5,356 nucleotides of DNA, taken from assembly GCA_030636245.1 (NCBI GenBank), contig DAOVXI010000119.1, positions 1 to 5,356 on the forward strand, written 5' to 3'. Position 1 is the stretch's first letter; every line of letters starts with the position of its first letter. The DNA is from Deltaproteobacteria bacterium (GTDB lineage: Bacteria; Desulfobacterota; GWC2-55-46; DRQE01). The position numbers and the translations under genes are program-made. Under the pieces are notes generated by a model. It searched no databases. It was not told the origin of the DNA and saw nothing but the letters and a program-made list of their open reading frames with translations. Below are positions 1 through 5,356 of this stretch, piece by piece.

Positions 1-1244
1 ACGAATACGGCGAGCGATACGACTATGACAGCAACTCTTCTTGTTACGGAAAAGCCTGCGCCCCAACGTCCAAATCTTAAAAGAACACCGCCCCTCCCAG
101 CTCCGCCAAAGCCCTTGAATGAACTTTCTTTCATGATAACGATTATCGCAGGTATTAATGTTATCGTTATGATCCATGCACTGAAAATACCGAAGCCAAC
201 AAAAGCTCCAAAGACCTTAACCGGAGGAATTGGCGTCAGAAGAAGTGAGGCGAAGCCAACAACACTTGTAATGGATGTAAAGAGCATTGGTGCTGAAAGC
301 GAATCCATAACACCACGCAAAACTTCTTTTCTATCCTTGCCCTCTTCATATCGGTCATGGAACTCACTAAGAATATGCACTGAATCCAGCACAGCAATGG
401 GCATCAGGAATATAGGTATCATTGAGCTCATAATGTGAAGTGTAAATCCGAAGCCGGAAAGGAGACCCATTGTCCAAATAACCGTCATCATCGCAACAGC
501 CATTCCTGCACCGACAAGACGAAGGTTACGGAAAAAGTAAAGCATCAATAAGAAAATAATAAGACCGGCAAGCGGTGCGCTCATACCCATCTGCTTGAAC
601 ATTTCTTTACCGAATGTGTCCTCAGCAACTGGAAGACCTGCCAGATAATAAGTCTCGGTCTTTTTTATGCTGCTTGTTATAGCCTTAATCTCATTTGATA
701 TTCTATAGCTCTCGCTTTTATCAAGGATAGGAACATAGATGGCTATGGCCTTGCCATCCTCACTAACAAGCATATCCCGTAGTATCGGGTTGCTCAGGGC
801 CGCCGCGCGTGTTACTTCCGGCGTGGGTCTTCCGGCAGGGTTCGGGTCAAGCAGAGGTTCAATTGTTATCAACCCGCCATCCGAGCGTATGTCATCTGTC
901 GTTGTGGGACTCATAACATCACGCGCCATGACCCCCTCTATCTTCAGGATCTCTTCCGTCACCTTTGAGATCCTATCAAGGGTGCCAACTGTAAAAACAC
1001 CCTCAGGGTTTGACTTATCAACCACTCCCACGACAATAACATCATGCAGAGCGAACTCTCGTTTCATCTCTCCGTGCGCGATCCTTACAGGCTCTTCGGC
1101 ACTCAGCATATTCTCGGGATCTGTATCAATCTTTACATTAAGTAGCTGACTGCCAAGAATAACAGAAAGCAAGAGATAAAAAATGATCAGCTTCCTTGGA
1201 TGCGTTATGGCTATTTCTATGGGTTTTAAAAGTAATCTCTTCAA
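1..1244 (-). CDS. MMPL/RND-superfamily exporter, N-terminal part (cut by left window edge)
   Basis: This is a predicted inner-membrane transporter of the RND superfamily (MMPL/COG1033-like exporters), which use the proton gradient to move lipids, hydrophobic compounds or drugs. The reading frame is open from 1244 to the left edge and gives 414 residues; family members usually have about 750-900, so roughly half is missing. Visible layout: a first membrane helix at about residues 19-36, a large extracytoplasmic loop at about 37-220, then a cluster of hydrophobic helices at about 223-371, and a further helix beginning near 404. The segment AVLDSVHILSEF (284-295) resembles the charged intramembrane region of RND proteins, so D287 is a candidate proton-relay residue (inference). 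The start is TTG at 1244-1242, chosen because GGAG lies 7 bases upstream, the first helix follows directly, and the next in-frame ATG (residue 46) would remove that helix. It is the fourth gene after arsR, 67 bases behind the DUF2892 gene. The substrate cannot be read from sequence. Confidence 0.88.
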   Translation of the reverse strand, partial: MKRLLLKPIEIAITHPRKLIIFYLLLSVILGSQLLNVKIDTDPENMLSAEEPVRIAHGEMKREFALHDVIVVGVVDKSNPEGVFTVGTLDRISKVTEEILKIEGVMARDVMSPTTTDDIRSDGGLITIEPLLDPNPAGRPTPEVTRAAALSNPILRDMLVSEDGKAIAIYVPILDKSESYRISNEIKAITSSIKKTETYYLAGLPVAEDTFGKEMFKQMGMSAPLAGLIIFLLMLYFFRNLRLVGAGMAVAMMTVIWTMGLLSGFGFTLHIMSSMIPIFLMPIAVLDSVHILSEFHDRYEEGKDRKEVLRGVMDSLSAPMLFTSITSVVGFASLLLTPIPPVKVFGAFVGFGIFSAWIITITLIPAIIVIMKESSFKGFGGAGRGGVLLRFGRWGAGFSVTRRVAVIVVSLAVF

Positions 1245-1251
1245 TTCTCTT

Positions 1252-1255
1252 CTCC
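1252..1255 (-). promoter_or_regulatory. Ribosome binding site deciding the TTG start of the exporter
   Basis: GGAG on the minus strand sits 7 bases upstream of TTG 1244-1242. No ATG or GTG exists in this frame between the upstream in-frame stop (TAA at 1280-1278) and residue 46. The other in-frame TTG (1277-1275) lies inside the hairpin arm, so the SD-supported TTG is preferred. Confidence 0.6.
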
Positions 1256-1265
1256 AATGATTAAT

Positions 1266-1294
1266 GCCGTAAAGCAATTAACTTGCTTTACGGC
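1266..1294 (-). repeat. Perfect 12-bp inverted repeat (intercistronic hairpin) before the exporter gene
   Basis: The arms gccgtaaagcaa (1266-1277) and ttgctttacggc (1283-1294) are exact reverse complements with a 5-base loop. In the operon transcript this hairpin lies between the DUF2892 stop and the exporter start, ending 10 bases before the GGAG site. No T-tract follows on either strand, so it is not a canonical intrinsic terminator. An mRNA processing or stability element, a translation-modulating element, or a weak attenuator would all fit. The inverted repeat is seen directly; its role is inference. Confidence 0.75.
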
Positions 1295-1314
1295 TATGAA
1301 CTATCTATGAACTA
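1294..1314. repeat. Short tandem-like direct repeat at the end of the DUF2892 gene
   Basis: The decamer ctatgaacta occurs at 1294-1303 and again at 1305-1314, one base apart. The second copy overlaps the TAG stop codon (1312-1314) of the DUF2892 gene, and the first copy overlaps the outer base of the adjacent hairpin. It may be only a small slippage duplication; no function is proposed. Confidence 0.5.
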
Positions 1315-1527
1315 ACAACATTTATTTTCGGTTACGTGACAGCACTTTGCTCCGGCCCATTTAAGAAATGTCATCATCGGGCACCACTTAGTAAAGGCCG
1401 ACTGAACGAGATTCAACCCGACAAAGAGCGTAAAGAAAAGCCAGTACTCATGGTGATAATGCGACAACACCACGCTCAGTATCACAAAAAATCCTGCTAT
1501 CAGTCTTATAAGTCTTTCGATATCCAT
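1312..1527 (-). CDS. Small DUF2892 (YgaP-type) membrane protein with cysteine-rich C-terminus
   Basis: A 71-residue membrane protein matching the DUF2892 family, the transmembrane module found fused to or beside rhodanese domains (as in E. coli YgaP). Hallmarks seen: an N-terminal [12 protein letters not shown] stretch, two hydrophobic segments at about residues 8-22 and 27-42, and between and after them the [11 protein letters not shown] and WCPMM blocks (35-45, 48-52). There are five cysteines: C49 in the WCP motif, plus CC pairs at 62-63 and 70-71 at the very end. The tail is likely to bind thiols, sulfane sulfur or a soft metal (inference). The start ATG is supported by a full AGGAGG (1541-1536) 8 bases upstream. 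It lies 18 bases behind the DsrE-family gene and is presumably co-transcribed from the arsR promoter. DUF2892 proteins have no settled biochemical role on their own. The family call is firm; function is unknown. Confidence 0.85.
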   Translation of the reverse strand: MDIERLIRLIAGFFVILSVVLSHYHHEYWLFFTLFVGLNLVQSAFTKWCPMMTFLKWAGAKCCHVTENKCC

Positions 1528-1545
1528 TTTATCTTCCTCCTATTT

Positions 1546-1902
1546 TTATAAGGACAGCACCTTGGTGCTGTCCTTTATCCAGCGGGCGAGGTCAAGGGTT
1601 TTACCGACCACTGCCCCTTCAACAAAATCGTCTTGTGTAAGTCCACGAGCCTTGGTGCAGGTCAAGCAGCTTCTTATCTCAGCACCTTTTTTTATCAATA
1701 CTTTAACCATCTCACCAAGATTATAGAATCCGGTAGGGGTTGCCTGGTCTTTCTTTGCGGTTAAAACACTGTCGCCGTAAAGAAAGATCCTCACCTTCAC
1801 TCTCTCTACAATGAGCGCTTCGGCGAGCCGCAGCGCGTTCCAGTTGTTTTCCTTTCCGTATGGCGCTTCCTGCAAAACTATAGTTACGATCTCTTCACTC
1901 AT
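1546..1902 (-). CDS. DsrE/DsrF-family protein (sulfur-relay-like)
   Basis: A 118-residue soluble protein of the DsrE/DsrF-like family, whose studied members (DsrE, TusD) carry sulfane sulfur on a cysteine during sulfur oxidation or tRNA thiolation. Evidence: an N-terminal strand followed by EAPYGKENNWNALRLAEAL (12-30), the RIFLYGDSV strand-loop (38-46), a GFYNLGEMVKVLIKKG helix (58-73), and the cysteine block CLTCTKARGL (79-88), which corresponds to the CxxC-xx-RG motif of this family. C79 and C82 are the candidate sulfur-accepting residues. The length is normal for a single-domain member. ATG 1902-1900 is preceded by AAGGAG (1914-1909) with a 6-base spacer. It begins 16 bases after arsR and is followed by the DUF2892 gene. 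The protein is cytoplasmic, with no signal peptide. No TusC/DsrF or DsrH partner is seen, so a full DsrEFH complex is not implied. The precise role is unknown; sulfur trafficking is inferred from the family. Confidence 0.88.
   Translation of the reverse strand: MSEEIVTIVLQEAPYGKENNWNALRLAEALIVERVKVRIFLYGDSVLTAKKDQATPTGFYNLGEMVKVLIKKGAEIRSCLTCTKARGLTQDDFVEGAVVGKTLDLARWIKDSTKVLSL
1550..1575 (-). repeat. Perfect 12-bp inverted repeat overlapping the end of the DsrE-family gene
   Basis: The arms aaggacagcacc (1550-1561) and ggtgctgtcctt (1564-1575) are exact reverse complements, separated by 2 bases; in RNA this would be about an 11-bp stem with a 4-base loop. The repeat encodes the last residues of the DsrE-family protein (DSTKVLSL region) and ends one base before its TAA. 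It stops 8 bases upstream of the AGGAGG of the DUF2892 gene. No T-run follows on the minus strand (an A-rich stretch does), so efficient intrinsic termination is unlikely. A stability or translation-coupling role is inference. Confidence 0.75.
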
Positions 1903-1918
1903 ATCAATCTCCTTTCTA

Positions 1919-2245
1919 TTAACTCGTTTTCAATACTTCCTTCAATACACGCGTTCTCTCGTCCAACGTTTCCTTCAATACCTCTTTCATCAGGGCACAC
2001 GCTTTAATTATCTTTGGGCTGCTTATGTGGTAATAGATATTGACCCCCTCGCGTCTTGATGCGACTATGCCATTTGATTTCAAAAGGGAGAGGTGTTGAG
2101 AAAGATTAGCCTTAGGTATCTTAAGCATCTCAACCAGCTCACTCACACACTTCTCACCGTCCTTCAGGGCATTGATAATCTCTAACCTTTTCGGATTAGC
2201 AAGAGTCTTGCATATCTCTGCCTGTATTTTGTATAGCTCTTTCAT
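1919..2245 (-). CDS. ArsR/SmtB-family transcriptional repressor
   Basis: A 108-residue winged-helix regulator of the ArsR/SmtB family, small dimeric repressors that leave DNA when they bind a metal(loid) or when cysteines react with sulfur species. Seen: CKTLANPKRLEIINALKDGE (12-31), the typical ANPxRLxIL segment; a helix with CVSELVEML (33-41); the recognition helix in KANLSQHLSLLKSNG (45-59); and a beta wing VASRREGVNIYYHI (61-74). Cysteines are at 12, 33 and 83. C33 aligns by eye with the first cysteine of the ELCVCDL metal motif of classical ArsR, but the second cysteine of that motif is replaced by serine. The effector is therefore not evident. ATG 2245-2243 has no Shine-Dalgarno site, no alternative start is present nearby, and a strong promoter ends 6 bases before it, so translation is probably leaderless. 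It is the first gene of the operon with dsrE-like, DUF2892 and exporter genes and likely autoregulates it. Confidence 0.92.
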   Translation of the reverse strand: MKELYKIQAEICKTLANPKRLEIINALKDGEKCVSELVEMLKIPKANLSQHLSLLKSNGIVASRREGVNIYYHISSPKIIKACALMKEVLKETLDERTRVLKEVLKTS

Positions 2246-2280
2246 GGTTTAATTATTGCGCAATTTCGAAACTATGTCAA
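2246..2280 (-). promoter_or_regulatory. Sigma70-type promoter of arsR, predicted leaderless
   Basis: On the minus strand a perfect TTGACA (-35, 2280-2275) is followed by a 17-base spacer and AATAAT (-10, 2257-2252, 5 of 6 to consensus). The hexamer ends 6 bases before ATG 2245, which puts the expected transcription start at about the A of the start codon. There is no Shine-Dalgarno sequence between. Both hexamers and the spacing are seen; the start site is inferred from normal promoter geometry. Confidence 0.75.
2255..2271. promoter_or_regulatory. Candidate ArsR operator: two adjoining palindromes in the arsR promoter
   Basis: ATTGCGCAAT (2255-2264) and TTTCGAAA (2264-2271) are perfect palindromes sharing one base. 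They fill most of the -35/-10 spacer and touch the -10 hexamer of the arsR promoter. ArsR-family repressors usually bind AT-rich inverted repeats at their own promoter, so this is the likeliest operator. That the regulator binds here is inference, and the pattern does not match a textbook ArsR or SmtB 12-2-12 site exactly. Confidence 0.45.
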
Positions 2281-2343
2281 GTCTTAAAAATGTTTTTTTG
2301 TGGAAATAGTTGTGTAAGAACACCGGTGGTCAAATCAATTAGT

Positions 2344-2378
2344 TTGCAACTGATTGAAAAAGCTGATAAAATCTATGC
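2344..2378 (+). promoter_or_regulatory. Predicted queF promoter, leaderless geometry
   Basis: TTGCAA (2344-2349, 4 of 6 to the -35 consensus), a 17-base spacer, then TAAAAT (2367-2372, 5 of 6 to the -10 consensus). The -10 ends 6 bases before ATG 2379, so transcription would start at or beside the start codon. No Shine-Dalgarno site precedes the ATG. The -35 is weaker than that of arsR. No preQ1 riboswitch is recognisable and no room remains for one downstream of this promoter. Confidence 0.55.
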
Positions 2379-2738
2379 ATGAAGTACGGAGAGAAAAACA
2401 TAGCGGAGGCGAAACTGGAGCCGTGGGACAACCCCACCCCGGATAGGGATTATACCATAGAGATGAGCTATCCGGAGTTCACCTGCCTTTGTCCGCGTTC
2501 CGGCTATCCAGATTTTGCTACGATACGAATAGAGTATATACCGGACAAGAAGATAGTAGAGCTTAAGTCTCTAAAGCTTTACCTGAATTCATTTCGTGAT
2601 AAAGCGATATCGCATGAAGAGTCTACGAATGTAATATTTGACGAACTGAAAAGAGTACTGCATCCGAGAAAGCTGGATGTGACGGGAGACTTCAATGTTC
2701 GTGGGAATGTAAAGACCGTTATAAAAGTAAGTCTTTAG
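2379..2738 (+). CDS. queF: NADPH-dependent preQ1 synthase (7-cyano-7-deazaguanine reductase), short YkvM type
   Basis: QueF reduces the nitrile of preQ0 to the aminomethyl group of preQ1 using NADPH, the last free-base step before the queuine-family base is inserted into tRNA. The 119-residue protein is the unimodular type (B. subtilis YkvM-like, but shorter: B. subtilis is about 165). All key elements are present: [13 protein letters not shown] (34-46), with C38 as the catalytic cysteine that forms the thioimide and D45 as the general acid, 7 residues apart as in B. subtilis C55/D62; the QueF motif ELKSLKLY (61-68) for NADPH; and H79-E80 for substrate binding. C36 is an extra cysteine next to the catalytic one. 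ATG 2379 is the only sensible start and puts about 33 residues before the FTCLCP block. It is divergent from arsR and no other queuosine genes are nearby. Its stop overlaps that of the helicase gene on the other strand by 4 bases. The assignment is secure. Confidence 0.96.
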   Translation: MKYGEKNIAEAKLEPWDNPTPDRDYTIEMSYPEFTCLCPRSGYPDFATIRIEYIPDKKIVELKSLKLYLNSFRDKAISHEESTNVIFDELKRVLHPRKLDVTGDFNVRGNVKTVIKVSL

Positions 2739-5356
2739 TATCTGTATTTGCAGATGGTCGTGTAGGCGCAAAAGCCGCAGGTGTTAAAGCCGGGGGTAGC
2801 CGTGTAATCTCTTTTCCTGATTCCATCTACAACTTTGTCGAGCTTCACATAAACTTTTTCAATATCTTTATCCTTATATATAGCCACTCCCTTAAGCCCT
2901 GTATCTACAAAATATAACATGCACTCACTCGGGGCTTTCCCAAAACTCTTCTCATATGATATCCAGTAGAGTTTCAACTGCAAAGAATCCTTGGCTCTCT
3001 TGTGCGCCTTTTCCTCGTCTTGTACATCAGCGGTCTTAAAATCAACAACCTCCACACCTGCCTCTGTTTTGTTCAGAAGGTCCCATCTGCCTCGAATATT
3101 AAAGCCATCGAACGGTATGGTAAACTCCTTTTCAACTGCGAGAGGTTTAATGCCGCCATCCAAACTATCGGCGTCATCCTTCATGAACTGCTTAAGCGTT
3201 TCTTCGCCTTTGGCACGACGTCCCTTTTCATGCTCAACGGATATAAAACCCTCGCTACCCCAACGGCCATGAAAAACCCCAAGAACCTCATCTTCTGTGA
3301 TCTTACGCCCATCAAGCTTTGCCTTCAGATATGCTTCTATGGCTTCGTGCACGGCACTGCCATACATGATTGAGTGATGGGGCAATAGAGGTAACTTCAC
3401 AACATTTACATAACGATACTTAAGGGGACAGTTAAGATAATCCTCGATCTGATTAAAACTCAGGTTAAGCGTAACGCTATCCGGTATGGGCTCGGATGGT
3501 TTATCAAGAAGCTCATCATCCTTACCGGGGGCAAACCTCTCTATCTTCTCCTTCGCGCTCGAAGTACTTTTCGCCTCAGCCTTCTGCATATCAAGTGCTT
3601 CAAGCACGAACGGGCTTACCTTTCTCGTCCTCACCATCCCATAATCTGCAGCGCTCGTCATGATAAGCAAGTCCATGGCACGGGTCATGCCGACATAGAA
3701 CAGACGTCGTTCTTCCTCCATGTGAAAGTCTCCGCTTGGAAGAGTATCTTTAATAAGTTCATCCGGTATCGTAAGACCTTGCGCTTTCTTCGTCGTAGGG
3801 AACTTGCCGGCAACCAGACCGACCATATAGACCACAGGAAACTCAAGCCCCTTGCTCTTATGCACCGTAATAACACTTACGCTATCCTCTTCATCATCAG
3901 GCTCGGCCACGGAAGGGTCATCGCCCGCCTCTATCATCGTATCTATATGCTCACTGAGAGCGTCCAGTGTTTTAACACGGAGCGTAACCTCAATATTGCT
4001 AACTATCTCAAAAAAGCGTGCGATGTTGCCTACCTTAAGCTCTGCGCTCCGGCTTTCTTCCTCGGTGAGCCGTACAAGATAACCCGTTTCCTTCAGAAAA
4101 GTATATAGGACCTCACCGGCACCTTTTTTTAAGGAGAGGTCACTGAACTTCTTTATGTCCTCATAAAAAGCTCTTATCTTCTCTCTTGAATCCTCACCCA
4201 GCTCAACAAGGCTCTCGGCATCGCTCAGTTCACCCTCGCCGGTTGCGATCGCTTTCATAACGCTATAAAGAGAACGCTTATTCCTTTTAGCGGTTGTGTT
4301 GCATGGAATAAGCGTGTCAGCATTGATCGAATATACATCGCTTGTCGCCAAATGAAAGAGGCTAAAGCTATCGGATGTATCAGTTACGGCCCGGAGGAAA
4401 CTCAACATAACTCGGACCTCATCCCTTTGATACAAGCCACGGTTACCCGAGAAGCTGTGCGGTATCGCAAGGTTTGAAAGAGCGTTAAGATACACTGCTG
4501 CGTCACGGTTACCTCTTATAAGTATAGCTATATCAGAGTAACTCCGCCCACCTTCACTCACTTCCTTCTTTATCATCTCGGCAACGGCATCAGCCTCACT
4601 TGTCAGGGTGTCAAAATGGATATGCTTGACACGCGCCCCTTTGATCATATCCTTTCTGAGTGACACAAGTTTTTTGTCAATCCCGCTCTTAACCTCCAGC
4701 CTATCGGGGTTGTTATGCTGAATAAGCCTATATGCATTATCAAGGATGGGTTGGAGAGAGCGGTAATTCTCCTTAAGTGTTATCTCTTCACTATCTAAGT
4801 ACGTATCCTTGAAGCCTAGAACATTACTTATCGCCGCACCACGAAACTTATATATGGACTGGTCATCATCAGCCACAACGGTTATATTCTGTTTCTCTCC
4901 CGCGATCAACTTCACGAGCTCGAACTGCGCGTAGTTTGTATCCTGAAACTCATCGGCAAGTATATATTTATAACGCTCCCTTGTCTCCTTAAGCACATTA
5001 GGGTTCTCTCTTAAAATTTTCAGAGCGAATGTTATCTGGTCACCAAAGTCGATAAAACCTGAGCTTAGAAGAAGCTCCCCGTAAATCTTGAAAGTTAAGG
5101 CAAGCTCGCGCTGCTCCTCTATGTAGTCAACCGAGTAGGGGTCTCCTTTTTTAAGACCTTCGGCAAAAGCAACGTAATCATCCGCGCTAATGTCCTCATC
5201 CTTAAGACGTGAAAAAAATCTCACAAGACTTGCTATGTGTTTTGAAGGATTCCCAAGAGGGGCAAAGCGCTTAAGCGGAAGTTTGAAGATATTATCCTTT
5301 AAGAAGACGACCGTCTCGGCCGTATCAAGCACCTTAAAGTCTGGCGTTAGACCGCT
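2735..5356 (-). CDS. UvrD-type SF1A helicase fused to Fe-S RecB-family nuclease (N-terminus outside window)
   Basis: A DNA helicase-nuclease, probably for double-strand-break end processing or recombinational repair. The frame is open to the right edge (873 residues visible). Upstream of the GTG at 5332-5330 it continues as SGLTPDFK, matching the UvrD pattern before the VLD segment, so that GTG is internal; Walker A and the true start lie outside. Numbered from that GTG: motif [10 protein letters not shown] (126-133), motif [15 protein letters not shown] (155-166), motif IV KENYRS (187-192), motif [14 protein letters not shown] (489-501), motif [16 protein letters not shown] (539-552). The C-terminal PD-(D/E)XK nuclease shows GSAVHE with H662, GRWD with D751, VVDFKT with D764 and K766, and QLKLY from Q785. 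C634, C852, C855 and C861 form the C...CxxCx5C iron-sulfur pattern of AddB and Cas4. Full helicase-nuclease architecture in one chain resembles AddA or mycobacterial AdnA/AdnB subunits. Which system it belongs to, and any partner, cannot be seen. The catalytic residues visible are intact. Confidence 0.93.
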   Translation of the reverse strand, partial: SGLTPDFKVLDTAETVVFLKDNIFKLPLKRFAPLGNPSKHIASLVRFFSRLKDEDISADDYVAFAEGLKKGDPYSVDYIEEQRELALTFKIYGELLLSSGFIDFGDQITFALKILRENPNVLKETRERYKYILADEFQDTNYAQFELVKLIAGEKQNITVVADDDQSIYKFRGAAISNVLGFKDTYLDSEEITLKENYRSLQPILDNAYRLIQHNNPDRLEVKSGIDKKLVSLRKDMIKGARVKHIHFDTLTSEADAVAEMIKKEVSEGGRSYSDIAILIRGNRDAAVYLNALSNLAIPHSFSGNRGLYQRDEVRVMLSFLRAVTDTSDSFSLFHLATSDVYSINADTLIPCNTTAKRNKRSLYSVMKAIATGEGELSDAESLVELGEDSREKIRAFYEDIKKFSDLSLKKGAGEVLYTFLKETGYLVRLTEEESRSAELKVGNIARFFEIVSNIEVTLRVKTLDALSEHIDTMIEAGDDPSVAEPDDEEDSVSVITVHKSKGLEFPVVYMVGLVAGKFPTTKKAQGLTIPDELIKDTLPSGDFHMEEERRLFYVGMTRAMDLLIMTSAADYGMVRTRKVSPFVLEALDMQKAEAKSTSSAKEKIERFAPGKDDELLDKPSEPIPDSVTLNLSFNQIEDYLNCPLKYRYVNVVKLPLLPHHSIMYGSAVHEAIEAYLKAKLDGRKITEDEVLGVFHGRWGSEGFISVEHEKGRRAKGEETLKQFMKDDADSLDGGIKPLAVEKEFTIPFDGFNIRGRWDLLNKTEAGVEVVDFKTADVQDEEKAHKRAKDSLQLKLYWISYEKSFGKAPSECMLYFVDTGLKGVAIYKDKDIEKVYVKLDKVVDGIRKRDYTATPGFNTCGFCAYTTICKYRY

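Noticed and set aside
25..438. Plus-strand open frame of 137 codons
   Set aside because: It lies entirely antisense to the RND exporter, whose reading frame shows clear membrane helices and RND-like features. The plus frame has low-complexity composition and no recognisable domain.
739..1149. Plus-strand open frame of 136 codons, rich in serine
   Set aside because: It is antisense to the periplasmic loop of the exporter. The serine-rich composition is what the reverse of a normal coding strand gives, and no family is recognised.
1266..1294. Rho-independent terminator ending the arsR-dsrE-DUF2892 transcript
   Set aside because: The stem is perfect but no T-run follows on either strand, so readthrough into the exporter is expected. 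It is listed as an intercistronic hairpin instead.
1336..1551. Plus-strand 71-codon frame opposite the DUF2892 gene
   Set aside because: The minus-strand frame has an AGGAGG site, two membrane segments and a clear family match; the plus frame has none of these.
1546..1902. Part of a DsrEFH/TusBCD complex
   Set aside because: Only one DsrE-fold gene is present, and the neighbours are not DsrF/TusC or DsrH/TusB.
2281..2378. preQ1 riboswitch upstream of queF
   Set aside because: The class I aptamer's short GC stem with a conserved C-rich and A-rich tail is not seen, and the predicted transcript starts at the ATG. Only a weak bulged stem is present near 2332-2354.
2991..4108. Several plus-strand frames of 76-128 codons and a minus-strand 63-codon frame
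   Set aside because: All lie within the continuous UvrD-nuclease reading frame, which carries conserved motifs throughout.
5330..5332. GTG as the start of the helicase gene
   Set aside because: The frame stays open to 5356 and the upstream residues fit UvrD helicases. A start here would also lack Walker A, so the gene is cut by the window edge.

Overview
The window is bacterial DNA of moderate GC content. It is densely coded, with four genes on the minus strand at the left, one plus-strand gene in the middle and one long minus-strand gene at the right. An RND-superfamily membrane exporter suggests a Gram-negative cell. Nothing in the window fixes the taxon. The DsrE-type protein and its companion genes point to a lineage that handles reduced sulfur, but this is inference.

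Left block (2280 down to 1, minus strand): a probable operon of four genes. In transcription order these are an ArsR/SmtB-type repressor (2245-1919), a DsrE-family sulfur-relay-like protein (1902-1546), a small DUF2892 membrane protein with a cysteine-rich tail (1527-1312), and the N-terminal 414 residues of an MMPL/RND exporter (from 1244, running off the left edge). Gaps are 16, 18 and 67 bases. The last two junctions each carry a perfect 12-bp inverted repeat just upstream of the ribosome binding site. The simplest reading is a repressor controlling its own operon for sensing, binding and perhaps exporting a thiophilic or sulfur-containing compound.

Centre (2246-2378): a divergent promoter region. 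Both outward promoters have a 17-bp spacer, and in both the -10 hexamer ends exactly 6 bases before the ATG. Neither arsR nor queF has a Shine-Dalgarno site, so both are predicted to give leaderless mRNAs. The operon-internal genes do have Shine-Dalgarno sites. Two abutting palindromes inside the arsR promoter are candidate operators.

Middle (2379-2738, plus): a complete queF, the short-type preQ1 synthase of queuosine tRNA modification.

Right (5356 down to 2735, minus): 873 residues of a UvrD-type superfamily 1 helicase fused to a C-terminal RecB-family PD-(D/E)XK nuclease with an AddB/Cas4-like four-cysteine iron-sulfur pattern. Its N-terminus, including Walker A, lies outside the window. 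Its stop codon overlaps the queF stop tail-to-tail by 4 bases.

I found no RNA gene, CRISPR array, insertion sequence or phage gene. No clearly new system is visible. The points most worth following are the paired leaderless promoter geometry, the regulator/DsrE/DUF2892/exporter operon, and the repeated intercistronic hairpins.
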